Below are positions 8,051 to 18,339 of a stretch of DNA of 22,663 nt, piece by piece. How positions within the stretch are numbered: position 1 is the stretch's first letter; the number at the start of each line of letters is the position of its first letter. The stretch is from positions 1,873,371-1,896,033 of the forward strand of contig BFEA01000059.1 of NCBI GenBank assembly GCA_003427395.1, given 5' to 3'. The DNA comes from Chara braunii (lineage: Eukaryota > Streptophyta > Charophyceae > Charales > Characeae). Below the pieces are notes generated by a model. The model did no database searches. It was not told where the DNA came from and worked only from the letters and a program-made list of their open reading frames with translations. Position numbers and translations under genes: made by a program.

Positions 8051-9432
8051 AGGCTCCGCTCACCTAGTGGCCGGAGCCTATTTTCTGAGTCTGTGCGTGC
8101 ATGCACGCTTGCTGGTCCGCGTGCCTGTCTGAGTGCTTGTGGGCTTGAGTGTGCGCGTGACCCTCAAAGGCAGTTGGTCGATTGGAAGGCCCGAAGGGCC
8201 GGTACTTACCTATAGTCGTGGCTTTGAGGGATGTCGTGGAAAAAACACTCGAGTAGCGGGTTTTAGGCCCACGACTCTCACAGCAGCGGGGGAAAAAAAC
8301 ACTCAAGTAGCAGGTCGGCCAGTACTAGATGGGCAGGAACCAGCCCGTCGAGCAGAAAAAGGCAAATGTTAGTATTCAAGGGGTTATTGCAATCCCGTTG
8401 ATTACACATTAATAATCGCCTCGGCCGTATGGCCGAGGCGTATATTAATTTACCCTGACTAACGTACTGATGATTAAGTCCCAGTGTGTGTCGCAGATCT
8501 TACTGATACAATATTAACCCAACTGACCCCTCGACCTCTTCTGTCGACATGTATCACTATTGGTCCTAACCATCACAGCGCGTGTCATAATAACGTGCGC
8601 TCATACTCTCGAAATTTTATCGACGATTTGCCCCTGGCCTCAATGGCCGAGGGATTCGCTTTGAGCGTCACGCTCAAGCGTGCACACCCTTTCCATTCCA
8701 GACTGGCTCCATCATGGTAGTCGATGTCGTCACCGTGTCGAATGCAAAAGCATGGCCAAATACCCTTGAAAGGGTATTTGGTCCAATAGTATCCCAGACC
8801 CCATTAAGCGACGTCCCCGTCGCTGGAGAACTACATACAAATAAAAGATGTTTTCCGACAAGCAAATCGTCAAATCTGAATCCTGGAATGAAATGTGGTT
8901 TCAGGATTGACGTCGTCACCTTACTTTTCATTATTACTGCCGGGATCTTAACCCGGGTCTCCCACATAAAATAAATATAATGACTCGAAGTGGGGATACT
9001 TGATCTGTACTACAGTACATGAAATAGTTAAGTATGACAATGCACCTTTCCTTCCCCCACACCCTTAGTCTTTGACCCAGGTATTCGTTGGTTGTTTTCA
9101 GGGTCGGTGTTCGCGTGCGAACTCAACCCGTCAAACGCGGGTCCTAACCGAGACCTTGGGTGTTCAACTCTTGATATCACAATTCAAAGTTGTCTGTCGT
9201 CCTGCCCGAAGCCTAATACAGGAGGACAAAGGTCTCCATCATGACCGACCACAGTCCTGCTGATCAGGCCGGAGCTGCGTCCCACTGTGTTGTTGTATTA
9301 ACAGTGGTTTCCGTATTGGTTATGCAATAACGGGTAAATCCTCCTATCATGGGTTTTACTCAGTTTCTAGACCTGACTCTCGACCCCTCTAGTAACTACC
9401 TGAGTTGATTCCCTCACTAGGGCGGCCGCCCT
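8051..9432. other. Belt of short perfect hairpins
   Basis: At least a dozen small inverted repeats follow one another without a gene. Examples are AGGCTCCG/CGGAGCCT (8051-8079), a 14-bp palindrome (8095-8108), CCCTCAAAG/CTTTGAGGG (8161-8230) around GGCCC/GGGCC, CGCCTCGGCC-GTAT-GGCCGAGGCG (8417-8440) and a bulged CGCT(T)TGAGCG stem (8657-8680). Others are CCAAATACCCTT/AAGGGTATTTGG (8756-8781), AGCGACG/CGTCGCT (8807-8824), CCGGG/CCCGG (8940-8956), TGTACT/AGTACA (9006-9019), GTTCGC/GCGAAC (9109-9122) and AGGGCGGCCGCCCT (9419-9432). A direct repeat of GAAAAAACACTC(G/A)AGTAGC lies at 8238 and 8291. Confidence 0.6.
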
Positions 9433-9740
9433 TCAGGTCTCAGCTCTAGGCCAAAACCAGAAGGTCCGCTGCCTGGTTATACTTTGTCAGCAGCCAACGC
9501 TGGGAGTTACGTCCCAACGATGCCAAATTTTCACCATAGGCTTGATAATTTATGCCCTCAGGTTAACCTTTGGGGTGGATGAACGATGCTTTTTAAATAA
9601 AAAAAATTGAGCATTCGTCAGACTGCCACTCAGGGTTGTGCCCTCCAAGTCTTTGATCATAGCTCGGTGAGGCACGCACCTCGGGGTCATTTATATTATA
9701 TAAATTAAAAATATATATATATTATTTTTAAAATAAATAT
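9433..9740. other. Spacer ending in an AT-rich run
   Basis: No gene seen. A small inverted repeat GAGG...CCTC lies near 9668-9682. The last 50 bp (9689-9740) are almost pure A/T with an ATATATATAT core. Confidence 0.5.
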
Positions 9741-10036
9741 TTGTTGACTCTTTGCTTGTCTGAAACCACCAAAACAAGCATCTCATTCAAAGGAAAAATG
9801 ATTGCAAAAGGTTTCCACTCATTGAAAATAGTTTGCCCATGTCGTGGCATGGTTTTCTCAAACATATAATCAATTCTTCCAATATCTTGGTCATACAACC
9901 TTTCACTGACTTTCACATACAGCACTGATCCGCCCGTTCCTCTACCACCATCTCTAGGCCTCAGATGAGTCCAATAGTGATAGACAAAAGGAGATACTGA
10001 CTCACAAAAAGACTCAAACCATAGACAAGGATTCAC
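9728..10036 (-). CDS. Unassigned short ORF or exon fragment (102 codons)
   Basis: An open frame with ordinary amino-acid composition that is not repeat-derived: aromatic residues near the N-terminus, a Gly/Arg patch (DGGRGTGG) at about residues 29-36, and an alternating hydrophobic C-terminal part (FAIIFPLNEMLVLVV). No family is recognised. It lies downstream of the decayed gag-like gene on the same strand, where later parts of a retroelement polyprotein could lie, but no protease, reverse transcriptase or integrase motif is visible. It ends inside the AT-rich run. It may be a chance ORF. Confidence 0.25.
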   Translation of the reverse strand: MNPCLWFESFCESVSPFVYHYWTHLRPRDGGRGTGGSVLYVKVSERLYDQDIGRIDYMFEKTMPRHGQTIFNEWKPFAIIFPLNEMLVLVVSDKQRVNKYLF

Positions 10037-10359
10037 TCATAATGTGAAAGTGTTTGTAGTCACCAGCTCATCCCCTTTGGATACATATATAAATATAAAG
10101 TATGTTATAATGCGTCAGACTTCCGACTCATCCCTCTCATCCTCATGCTTATCCTCAAAATATCCATGTATTTTCTTATACTATCATCTACTCTAAACCT
10201 TTATCCTATCAAAACTTTCAAGGAGAAGAAACTTGTCCTCTTTTCAGACTGCACTCTACTTATCCATGTTCTTTCTTACCCAACAAACACCTTAATTTTG
10301 TAGATGTTCATACACCCACTTGTTTTTAATCTAGGAAAGTGATGACCAATCCCAATATC

Positions 10360-10491
10360 CTATCGAGCTCCATTCTGCCACCCTAGGATCATCTGTCCAG
10401 TGATGGTCACCAATCTTCCACGTACATAATACTTAGTCATTCCCAACTCAATGTACCTTGCTAGTACCTTACAATCATCTATGAAGTGTCC
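10360..10491 (-). pseudogene. Second, degenerate zinc-knuckle-like fragment
   Basis: In one minus-strand frame this reads GHFIDDC followed by a helical stretch and RGRLVTITGQM, ending at a TAG (10362-10360). A Cys codon lies upstream, before a run of stop codons. GHxxxxC is the second half of a CCHC knuckle. It resembles the layout of the clear knuckle at 10733-10692, 200 bp upstream on the same strand, so it is probably another part of the same decayed gag-like gene. The Cys-x2-Cys half is not intact. Confidence 0.3.
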
Positions 10492-10547
10492 TTATTATCA
10501 AATGACCTTGCAATTTTCTGTCACTAATACAGGTTTTTTGTTTCTGT

Positions 10548-11660
10548 CTACCACTCGTATTTTCGTCGCAAGGCTTCCTGTCTCGTTCCTCCAGGTATGT
10601 CTGGATCAATGGGGTTCCCAAATCTGTCATAAACACCTCCTTCAATATTGGTGCTTATTAGACCACTCGCTTCATCAACTTTCCTGACATGGCAAAACCT
10701 CATTGTGTGCCCTTCTTGGGCACAATGCCTGCATACCGCATTCTTCAAACCCGTTCTTCCTCTCCCAAGTCCTTGACCACTTTCTTTACCACTTTCTTGA
10801 CCACTTTCGACCCTGATGGCGTTCCAATTTCTACTATCATCTCCGATATTGCCTTTGTTATCACTTCCCCTACCATAGCTTCTGAGGCTCTTATTACCAG
10901 GTCCACCACTTCCTCGTCTACCATTGCCTCAACCTTTTTCCCATTCTTGACGTTGATCGTGGTCATACACCGCCCGTGCTCGGTTTCTCGTTTTTACGCT
11001 GGGCTTAGGTCAACTTCTGAGGTCTAGGTTTTTCTTCTATCTCAATCACTTTTTCACCTCTTTCTCCAGCTTGGTTATCACTTCGCTTCTTCTCAGTTTT
11101 CGCAGGTCGGAAAGAACCTTGATTATCGTCATCCGTTTTCTCTCCACTACTACCAGCTAGTCCGTCCGACATCCCCTCTGAGACCTTTCACTTGCTCTTT
11201 GTCCCTTTTTAGTTGTGTCATTCTATCTTTCAATGCTCTCACCTGTTTTTGTATACTGTCTAGTTCCCTTTGTGCTGACGTACCACTGTTTATTCGATCG
11301 GGGTCTTCACAATGACGACCGTCGATTTCACGCTCCGGAAACCTCAATCTCAACGAACTTTCCAGTTCACTCTAAGTTCGTGATCTGCATAAAATCGTAT
11401 ACTTCGTCGCCCAACTCCTCACATACGAACAAAGGGAACATGGTCAACATCGCCCTCTCGTCCCACTTCTTCATAAGGCTAAAGTTGCGGTAATCGTGCA
11501 AAAAACTAGACAAATTTTTCCCTTAGAACAGCAGAGCTCTAAGGTTTGGGGGCATTGACTCGTCTACGGATTCGCCCGTCAATACTTTAGAGAGAGAAGA
11601 ATTCCTCCGAAGAAGAACCTTATTCAGACCACCATCTCCAGTCATGGCCGCCGCTGCCAT
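10548..11660 (-). pseudogene. Decayed gag-like gene with coiled coil and CCHC zinc knuckle
   Basis: Reading starts at an ATG at 11660-11658 (MAAAAMTGDGGLNK). It stays open for 45 codons, meets TAA at 11525-11523, and continues in the same frame with GKNLSSFLHDY and a helical, capsid-like stretch to a TGA near 11370. A shifted frame gives a likely coiled coil (RELDSIQKQVRALKDRMTQL, about 11270-11200). Another shift gives a charged Lys/Glu/Asp linker, and a third gives a Gly/Arg/Asn-rich segment. This last frame ends with C-x2-C-x4-H-x4-C at 10733-10692 and a TAG at 10550-10548. The order capsid-like, coiled coil, basic linker, zinc knuckle is typical of retrotransposon Gag, which packages element RNA in cytoplasmic particles. 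Several frameshifts and at least two in-frame stops mark it as dead. Strand and position agree with the minus-strand primer-binding site at 14963-14980, though 3.3 kb apart. Confidence 0.55.
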
Positions 11661-12600
11661 CCTGTACAAATACAGCAAGCGACGAAGCGTCAGGCCGCAA
11701 GCCGAAGATGACGTTTAATAAGGTCCTCTATTCCCATCTTAACAGGTCCAACAGGATACAAGGGCATAAGCTTTAGACATCCATTTGACGAAGCAATTAT
11801 CATTTGCACTAACCTTAAAGGAGTGAATAGCGCAAACAGATGTATGAAAAGACACTTAAATAAACCATAAGCCCGTAATCATGGATTAGAAGAAGTAATA
11901 ACATTCTTCTGCTTGCATACCCCATTCGGAATTCATCCAGTATTCAAACCTTTCGTCTGGATCGTGGGAATCAGTGTAGGCGCTTACAATGTGAATCGTG
12001 TCTTTCAAGTTCTGTGTTGAGGAGTACGAATCTCATTTCTAGATACAGATCGTAAGTACCTCGCTTCTATAATGTTTGTGTTTCCATTCTCGTACTTACC
12101 AAACCGGCCTCCGCTGCCGCTTTTATTTTCTCTTGTCCTCCGAAATACTCCCCCAGAAGAAACTTGGGTGCAACGGCGCTGAGGGGAACACAAACTGCTC
12201 ATCATCTCTAACTTTTATAACAATGGATACTGACTTCATACCTTACTACCATTGCTAATTCCCAACATTTAAGACCATTCAAAAGCAGGTCATAATAGTA
12301 CATTGCTATAGTAATGCATTTATTATATCAGTTGAGTATGTAAATACTTTTAGCAGCAAAGTGACAAGACTAATATGCATATGCATGCATTGGTGATGAC
12401 AGAAAACTTACGGTATCTGTTACGATCATAGGCAATACTCATGCTGTAGTCAATAAAATTTTAATGATAAATGTTTTAGGATGCAAATAACGAGAGTACT
12501 ACGTTCTACTCCCTGGGCTTTGACAATAGTATATTGTGTGAAGGGGCAGTGTAATCCCCTAAAGGGATAACATCTTAAGCTCTCGAGCCCCGCTCAAGGA
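11661..12600. other. No gene recognised
   Basis: Short ORFs only. A minus-strand frame at 12205-12005 has a Gly/Arg/Ser patch but no recognisable domain. No tandem or inverted repeat of note was seen. Confidence 0.4.
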
Positions 12601-13140
12601 CCAAGCCTCACTGCTTCACCCTCCGATTCCAGTATCCATTCCTTGCAAACTCTGGTTAATCAGTAGACAACCTCGCCGTACAAGTCCCAGGATGACATAT
12701 CCCTTTCTCGTGATGATGAACCCACTTGACACAAGGATAGTTGGGGAATCACCCCCTACCTCCCTGCGGCATGCAGTAGTTGCCTCCATCATAGCCCATA
12801 GTCTAACAAAGTGCAAACACTTTCCTCCTTCTCAGCAATAATGTAGTCATCATTCCCCAAAGGGTCATGTGACAACACCCCACTATGGACCAAGAACATA
12901 GTTCCGGTGCGGGTCTCACTATTACCTTAGAAGACAGATTTATAGCTCATTCTAGCCATCTTGTCAGGGAAAGAATAACTTAGGATTGTAACTCCCCCCA
13001 AGGATAGGCTCTACACATTGACCAACTCTTGAGAGAATTTCTTCTCCTAATGAGTCGGTCATTCCATTCACCCCCGACCCCGCGTCGGACGTGGATTCTG
13101 CGTAGCTTCTCTATCCATTATAAGGAGAGCAATCCAGACA
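12601..13140. other. Probable decayed coding remnant, unassigned
   Basis: On the minus strand two frames join across a likely slip near 12790: one ending in ...EKEESVCTLLDYGL, the other continuing WAMMEATTACRREVGGDSP and running to 12616. The mix looks protein-like, but no family is recognised, so this is a weak call. Confidence 0.2.
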
Positions 13141-13400
13141 GACGAACTCAAAATATAGATGAATAGCGAAATTTGCTTAGCTCAGACGGATGAATTTAAG
13201 TGCACAGTCTGGAATAAATAAACTCAGATGAACAACTCAAGCAATTAACCATGAATAAAATGCATAAAGTAGATTGACATGAATGAATAATTTTTAAATG
13301 GATAACCTCAAATGAATGACCTCAAGAGAATGGATTTAAGCGCTTAGATTCAACTAGGTATATTCAAGTAGATGGTCCAAAATACATGAGTTTAATGAAC
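13141..13400. repeat. Degenerate CTCAnATGAATnA minisatellite
   Basis: Words such as CTCAAATGAATGA, CTCAGATGAA, CTCAAGAGAATGG and GGATGAATTTAAG recur at irregular 13-40-bp intervals. It is an old, strongly diverged tandem array. Confidence 0.4.
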
Positions 13401-14760
13401 TACCCTCATGCTTGAATATAGTCACAAAGTTGAACAAGACGGTTTGACACCTAAATCCTCACTGCCTCACTGACTACACTTAGGATTATGTGCCTCTTCT
13501 TGCAAACAACTACAGTTGGCATAATAAGCTGTTCTATCCATTCCGTTCGCCACCTTTTTGTGAATTTGTGAGACTCCCGACTTACAGGTCACCGTAAAAC
13601 TTTGCTCGCAAGTACAACTAACAAAAAGTCTAAATGAGTCAATTCACGTGCACGAGTCACATACTCAATCCACCTCTATTGTTGATCCATCCTCCATCTC
13701 ACTTGTCTTACACTTCAAGTTCCTAGTTTGATACATGCTTAAATTAACACATTACCACCTTCTTCAATTCCTGTCTCCCAGCTAAATAACCGTACTCTAC
13801 TTATTGACAATAAGTATCATATGCAACTTTTACCTATCCTCATCTCCTAAAGTCACTCCCTGGAGACCCTGACATCTTTCTCACTATACCTTGCCTATCC
13901 TTAACTCCTTCACATGTCAATCCTTGACTCTCTTAAATGCTCGTTCAATGCTTCATATATTTTATTGTACAGCAGTAGGAGATCAACCCGCAAATCTCTA
14001 GTTGACCTAACAAGAACATCACAAGGGAGACGTACAATCTTCGGTCGAATGATGCGGATTGAGAGACGATAACAGGATCAGGAACATGAGGCGTTGACTG
14101 GAACTCTGGTTGGCAGGAGTGAGGAAAGACGGTCACTTGAGCAGAGGAAGAAGGTGGTCAATAAGGTCCGAAGCAAGGACGGTTACGTGACTCATAACGC
14201 AGAGGTGAGGTGCCGTAATGCATCTCACATTTGAAATACGCCATCTTCCCCGGAGACGGGGTACACTCACTTCACTCGTCATGATGCCTACGAGCCTTTA
14301 CCCCTTCTTCCTTCTCTCATAGCCCTTCACCTTCCTTTTTCCAATCTTTCCACTCTTTTGTCAAGTCTATAAGCCTCTTGGCGGTCTTCACTTGTCAGCC
14401 GCCTCTTCCCATTCCTGTACCAGAGCCACGACTTTTGGTGTCGTATTAATGTGAGGACAATCATTAAACAATAGAGCCTTTAAAGTTATCTGACCCAATA
14501 CCATTGGTCTTTGAAAGATTATATATAACCTCAGGTTACTATTAATGGAATACTTCTTTTTTCCCTCTCTAGGGCGACCCTTCTCACAAGTTATCACTAA
14601 CTGTCGCCTTACTTGTACCACTTATTTGTTCCTAGTACCTATTCTATTCTATAAATCCCTAAGTGGTTTATATGCAATAACCACTTACGTAATCCCTACT
14701 CGAAATCCTTGATCAAATTATATCCCGGTAATTAGATTAGAGTTGTCGTTTTGCCTAGAT
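13401..14760. other. Non-coding or decayed stretch upstream of the gag-like remnant
   Basis: Two minus-strand open frames look more protein-like than their surroundings. One is a 55-codon frame at 14077-13913 (contains RSTRDLRVDLLLLYNKIYEA). The other, at 14621-14388, contains GQITLKALLF and VALVQEWEEAADK, followed in another frame by a charged helical stretch (DRQEAYRLDKRVERLEKG). These could be remains of an extra ORF between primer-binding site and gag. No family is recognised. Confidence 0.25.
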
Positions 14761-14768
14761 GATCGACT

Positions 14769-14845
14769 TACCAAACCCGAGTTCGTTCACTGAGGACCTC
14801 GGCTAGGAAGCGAGATCCCTGGCAACGGCACCACCCGTTGCCGAT
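14769..14845 (-). repeat. Second, diverged copy of the primer-binding-site leader
   Basis: A direct repeat of 14913-14986, in the same orientation and about 144 bp away. It includes a variant primer-binding site at 14816-14833 (TGGTGCCGTTGCCAGGGA on the minus strand, two differences from the first copy) and the shared downstream block ending GGTTTGGTAA. Next to it, GGCAACGG/CCGTTGCC (14821-14842) forms a perfect hairpin. Confidence 0.6.
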
Positions 14846-14962
14846 GGGCATCTTGTATTAATAATGATAATCATGCTGACAATTAAAGGTTGTCATCTAG
14901 CGAGGACTCCAATTTACCAAACCCAGGTCCGTTCACGTAGGACCCCGACAGGCAAGCGAAGG

Positions 14963-14980
14963 TCCCCGGCAACGGCGCCA
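14963..14980 (-). promoter_or_regulatory. Retrotransposon primer-binding site, tRNA-Asp type
   Basis: On the minus strand this reads TGGCGCCGTTGCCGGGGA, the complement of a tRNA 3' end finishing in CCA. As I recall it, the plant tRNA-Asp(GUC) 3' end, used as primer by many plant Ty3/gypsy elements, matches over all 18 bases. Immediately upstream on the minus strand are the bases GG and then ...AGACA, so an LTR ending in CA would stop at 14983 with the usual 2-nt spacer. The gag-like gene lies downstream on the same strand. Confidence 0.7.
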
Positions 14981-14982
14981 CC

Positions 14983-15228
14983 TGTCTCGCGCGTCGGTCC
15001 CACACCCAGACGTAAAGTAATGTTTTTAGTTTCGGACCTCACGGTCGTGTCACGCAGGAGTCTCCTTGTCACTTTACGAAATACCAACTCCGACCGTGCG
15101 TGCGTGCTATACCTCTCGCGACTCCCTACGGCAGGTTAGGGATCCCACGAGGTACAACATACCTCCACCTGCGGCAGCTGTCACCATCCCTTAGGTGGAC
15201 GTATCCCTGCTGAGCTACTGACCCTGAC
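14983..15228 (-). repeat. Possible short LTR end adjoining the primer-binding site
   Basis: Inference: an LTR in the minus orientation would end at 14983 (ACA). A TG start is available at 15228 (TGTCAGGGTCAG), giving about 246 bp. A TAGCTCAGCAGG box-A-like word lies near its start. No second copy of this sequence was found in the window, so LTR identity is unproven and the left boundary of the element is unknown. Confidence 0.3.
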
Positions 15229-15574
15229 ATTTTTCATAAAGTCAATAAAGGAAACATAGAGTCATTGTCATAGTTAGTTAAGCGTGGAAGACTGTCCGAG
15301 AAGTCGACCTGATTAGATAGTCGGTCCTGAAAGCTAACACCTTGGAGTTCGACATACGGGTTAGTCTTAAAGTGTTCTACCGCGCGATCGCCGTAGCATA
15401 GGCATACGCGCGGTAGAACACCTTATGACTAACCCGTATGTCGAGCCCCGAAGTGCTAGCTTTCAGGACCGACTATCTAATCAGGTCGACTTCTCGGACA
15501 GTCTTCCACGCTTAACTAACTATAACAATGACTCTATGTTTCCTTTATTGACCTTATGAAAAATGTCAGGGTCA
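15219..15574. mobile_element. 356-bp near-perfect palindrome (foldback element)
   Basis: Two 168-bp arms, 15219-15386 and 15407-15574, are inverted copies with about nine mismatches (about 95% identity by eye) around a loop of roughly 20 bp. The ends read TGACCCTGAC...GTCAGGGTCA. It has no ORF. A foldback MITE is the simplest reading. No matching target-site duplication is visible in the immediate flanks, and the left end touches the possible LTR start, so it might instead be an inverted duplication of LTR-edge sequence. Confidence 0.8.
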
Positions 15575-16680
15575 AGGCCTTAGTAATCTCTTATTCTTCT
15601 CAAAAGAAGTCCCAAACAAATGACTTCCTAGGTACCGACAAGCCTACGATCTCATTCACAAGTATATATATATGTGTATGTATGTAAATCAGGGGAGCTG
15701 ACTGAGCGGTGGACCTCACCTTCATGATTATCGTGTCCCTTTGCCCGAATATCTCAGACGATCCCAAATTCAGAAGACAGCACAAATGTCCAACACCTGT
15801 GCAGATGCAAGAAACAACACATACACGCATACAGATGCAGACACAAAACTGCGCTACAAGCGCCAACCTTTAATCCATTCATAGCATGCCACTCACACCC
15901 CAAACCCTTGAAAACAACATTCATTCCTAACTCTGACTCTATTTTATCCTAGCCCCACACATTTTCGAAAACTTCAGAGTGTGATTTGAACAATTTAGGC
16001 ATAGATACAAGGGGAAGATTTATCTGTTCCTTTCTTAGATCTTGCCTTAGGTGTGGGTATCAAGCCATGGTGGGAGTTGAGTCGGAGTTCTACCGACCTG
16101 TTATCCAGAGATAACAAAATTGCAGTTCTTACGGATTCCCCCGTAAGTCCTCCGAAGTGTCGAAACCTGTAGACACAACACAGTCCAAGAGAAACTTAAC
16201 ATCTCTCTTCCTAACTGAGATCTAGAAAGTTTCCTTCTACACTATGTGTTTTCTGTCTAACTCCTATCCTTAACTAATCGTTTGGGTTGTTGCCCTTCCG
16301 CTTCAGGTAGTGAATAATAGTTCACCCCCTTTTTTACTGTCACAGTAATTCTCCATATCCCTTTCACTATCTCATTCCTATCCCTTTTCTGGATTATCCT
16401 TTTTGAGTTTCCTTCCTTCTCCCAACACACATAAACACATCATCAATCCAACCTGTGGAAAAGAATCTCAAAGAAAGAAATCAGACAAATGGATAGTCTC
16501 TCTCTGAGGCAAGATCTCGATTATCCCCTCTCAGTAGAATCAGAGATAGTTAGTTAGGACTGAACAGTGCGGATTGTGGAGAAAGTTAGCGGTGGTATGG
16601 CAGACCATTCAAGATATATCCACTTGTTACTGAAACTTATTTGACAAAGGCAAATCTTGTGGGTTTTGACCCTTGTGCGT
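15575..16680. other. No gene recognised
   Basis: Short ORFs only. A single tRNA-head-like word (AGCTGACTGAGCGGTGGA) occurs near 15698 without a matching box B. No tandem or inverted repeat stands out. Confidence 0.4.
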
Positions 16681-16699
16681 CAAAGCACACTTAGTGGTA

Positions 16700-17340
16700 G
16701 GCTTATCCTATGGCTAGTCACTGATAAGGCAGGTATCCCTGAAACCTCACTACTCTTATATCAGACTAGTCACTGATAAGGAAGAATTTCCCCGCTACTC
16801 TTATCGCTGGCTAACCTTCAATAACGCGGGTGTCCAAGGATCCTTGCTATTCTTATTACTGACTAAGCACTAGGATGTTTATTGATAAGGCAGGTGTCCT
16901 TGAAACCGCACTACTCTTATATCAGATAAGTCACTTATAAGGCAGGATTTCCCTGCTTTTCTTATCACTGGCTAGCCCTCAATAAGGCGGGTGTCCAAGG
17001 ATCCTTGCTACTCTTACCACTGAATGAATGCTAGGTAGATCAATGATAAGGCAGGTGTCTTTTAAACCTCACTACTCTTATATCAGATTAGGCACTGATA
17101 AGGCAGGATTTCCCTGCTTCTCTTATCACTGGCTAGCCCTCAATAAGGCGGTTGTCCAAAGATCCTTGCTACTCTTACCACTGAAAAGAATGTTGGATTG
17201 GTTAGTGATAAGACATGTGTCCTTGAAACCTCACTACTCTTTTATCAGACTAGTCACTGATAAGGCAGGATTCCTCTGCTACCCTTATCACTGGCTAGCC
17301 CTCAATAAGGCGGGTGTCCAAGGATCCTTGCTCTTACCAT
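16700..17340 (+). repeat. 162-bp tandem repeat, about four units
   Basis: The word TGATAAGGCAGG(T) (or its variant TGATAAGACATG) recurs at about 16722, 16883, 17044 and 17206, a period of 161-162 bp. Units share CCTTGAAACCTCACTACTCT, CTTATCACTGGCTAGCC and GTGTCCAAGGATCCTTGCT. Each unit has an internal near-duplication of CACTGATAAGGCAGG. The last unit runs into the 457-bp repeat. Confidence 0.85.
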
Positions 17341-17629
17341 TGACCGAGCGTAAGGCTTATTGGAGTTAAGGCAAACTTTCCCTGCTATTCTTACCTCCAC
17401 ACAAGTCTTATCAACGGATCAAGTTATCGCCTTTGATGGCACTCGCCTTGAACCGTTGTCAGTTTCGGGGACTTATGCTTGGATAAGGCATATGGCAAGA
17501 AATAAATGACATGGATCATCATAGTTGCATTCAATCACAACAAGCTGAAACAACAAATACCCATCATCGTTAGGTGACGTATAGACAGAAGAATATAAGA
17601 AATCGATCCATTGCATCCATATTTCCAAG
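17173..17629. repeat. Right copy of the 457-bp long direct repeat
   Basis: Same length and order as 1-457, about 20 substitutions by eye. Homology ends after TTCCAAG. The tandem 162-bp repeats immediately before it probably belong to the same larger unit. The pair could bound a 17-kb element or duplication. Confidence 0.85.
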
Positions 17630-17820
17630 AACAAAAGAAAAAATGTGGCAAATTTTTGCCACGTTGAATCTATGTTGACACCACATTTCAACTGTCTATA
17701 AACCGTTGGCCGGGGGAGGGACCATGTGTTCAACACAAACTAAAGGAAACCAACACTGACCGTATATTGGGGACACTGAAACTTGTGTGTTCAACTGTTG
17801 GATCAACTGTTGACAGACAG
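17630..17820. other. Spacer after the long direct repeat
   Basis: Contains an inverted word pair (GTGGCAAATTTTTGCCAC, perfect, 17645-17662) and no supportable gene. Confidence 0.4.
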
Positions 17821-17990
17821 TTCGTACAACTGTTGATCCATTGTTGGTAGCTTGTTGAAGAGTTGTTGAAATGTTGTTGAAACCTTGTTGAAATGTGTTG
17901 AAACGTATTGAAACGTGTTGAAACGTGTTGAAAGTGTGTTGGAATGTGTTGAAATGTGTTGGACCGTGTTGAAACAGGGTATTGGACCGT
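17821..17990 (+). repeat. 10-11-bp minisatellite (GTGTTGAAAC)
   Basis: About fifteen imperfect units of GTGTTGAAA(C/T), GTTGTTGAA and GTGTTGGA(C/A). On the minus strand it gives Phe-Asn-Thr-Phe-Gln peptide repeats, which are not evidence of a gene. Confidence 0.85.
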
Positions 17991-18180
17991 GCGCAATAGC
18001 AGTTTCGGTTACGGGTCATTTGCGTTGTACGGGGGTGGGTTATAGCTGTGTTTTCCTCGTTTAAGGACTGAGCACGTTTTGGAGTACGAAGATCACATGG
18101 GCGAGCGTAAGGTTTGCGCGCGCCGACCGGGCACATGATGATTGTAGTGACTGATGGAATTGAGGGATCAGAGACTGATG

Positions 18181-18184
<4 letters not shown>

Positions 18185-18239
<55 letters not shown>

Positions 18240-18250
18240 CAAGAGAGAGA
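18185..18250. repeat. GA microsatellite
   Basis: (GA)n of about 52 bp, then a short interrupted tail. Confidence 0.95.
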
Positions 18251-18339
18251 AAGAGATGTTGTAGGCTGCCGACGAACACATTTCGGGCCTCGTACAAACA
18301 AGGTTGACTTTCGGTGTCTGACGAACACATTTCGATTAA

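Noticed and set aside
16700-17340. CRISPR-like array
   Set aside because: The units are adjoining 162-bp tandem repeats with no unique spacers, in a eukaryotic context.
1-17629. Single intact 17.6-kb LTR retrotransposon
   Set aside because: The primer-binding site with gag and the 457-bp repeats do not fit together: the site lies 1.7 kb inside the tandem array and not beside the repeat, and no pol is seen. Nested or unrelated elements fit better.
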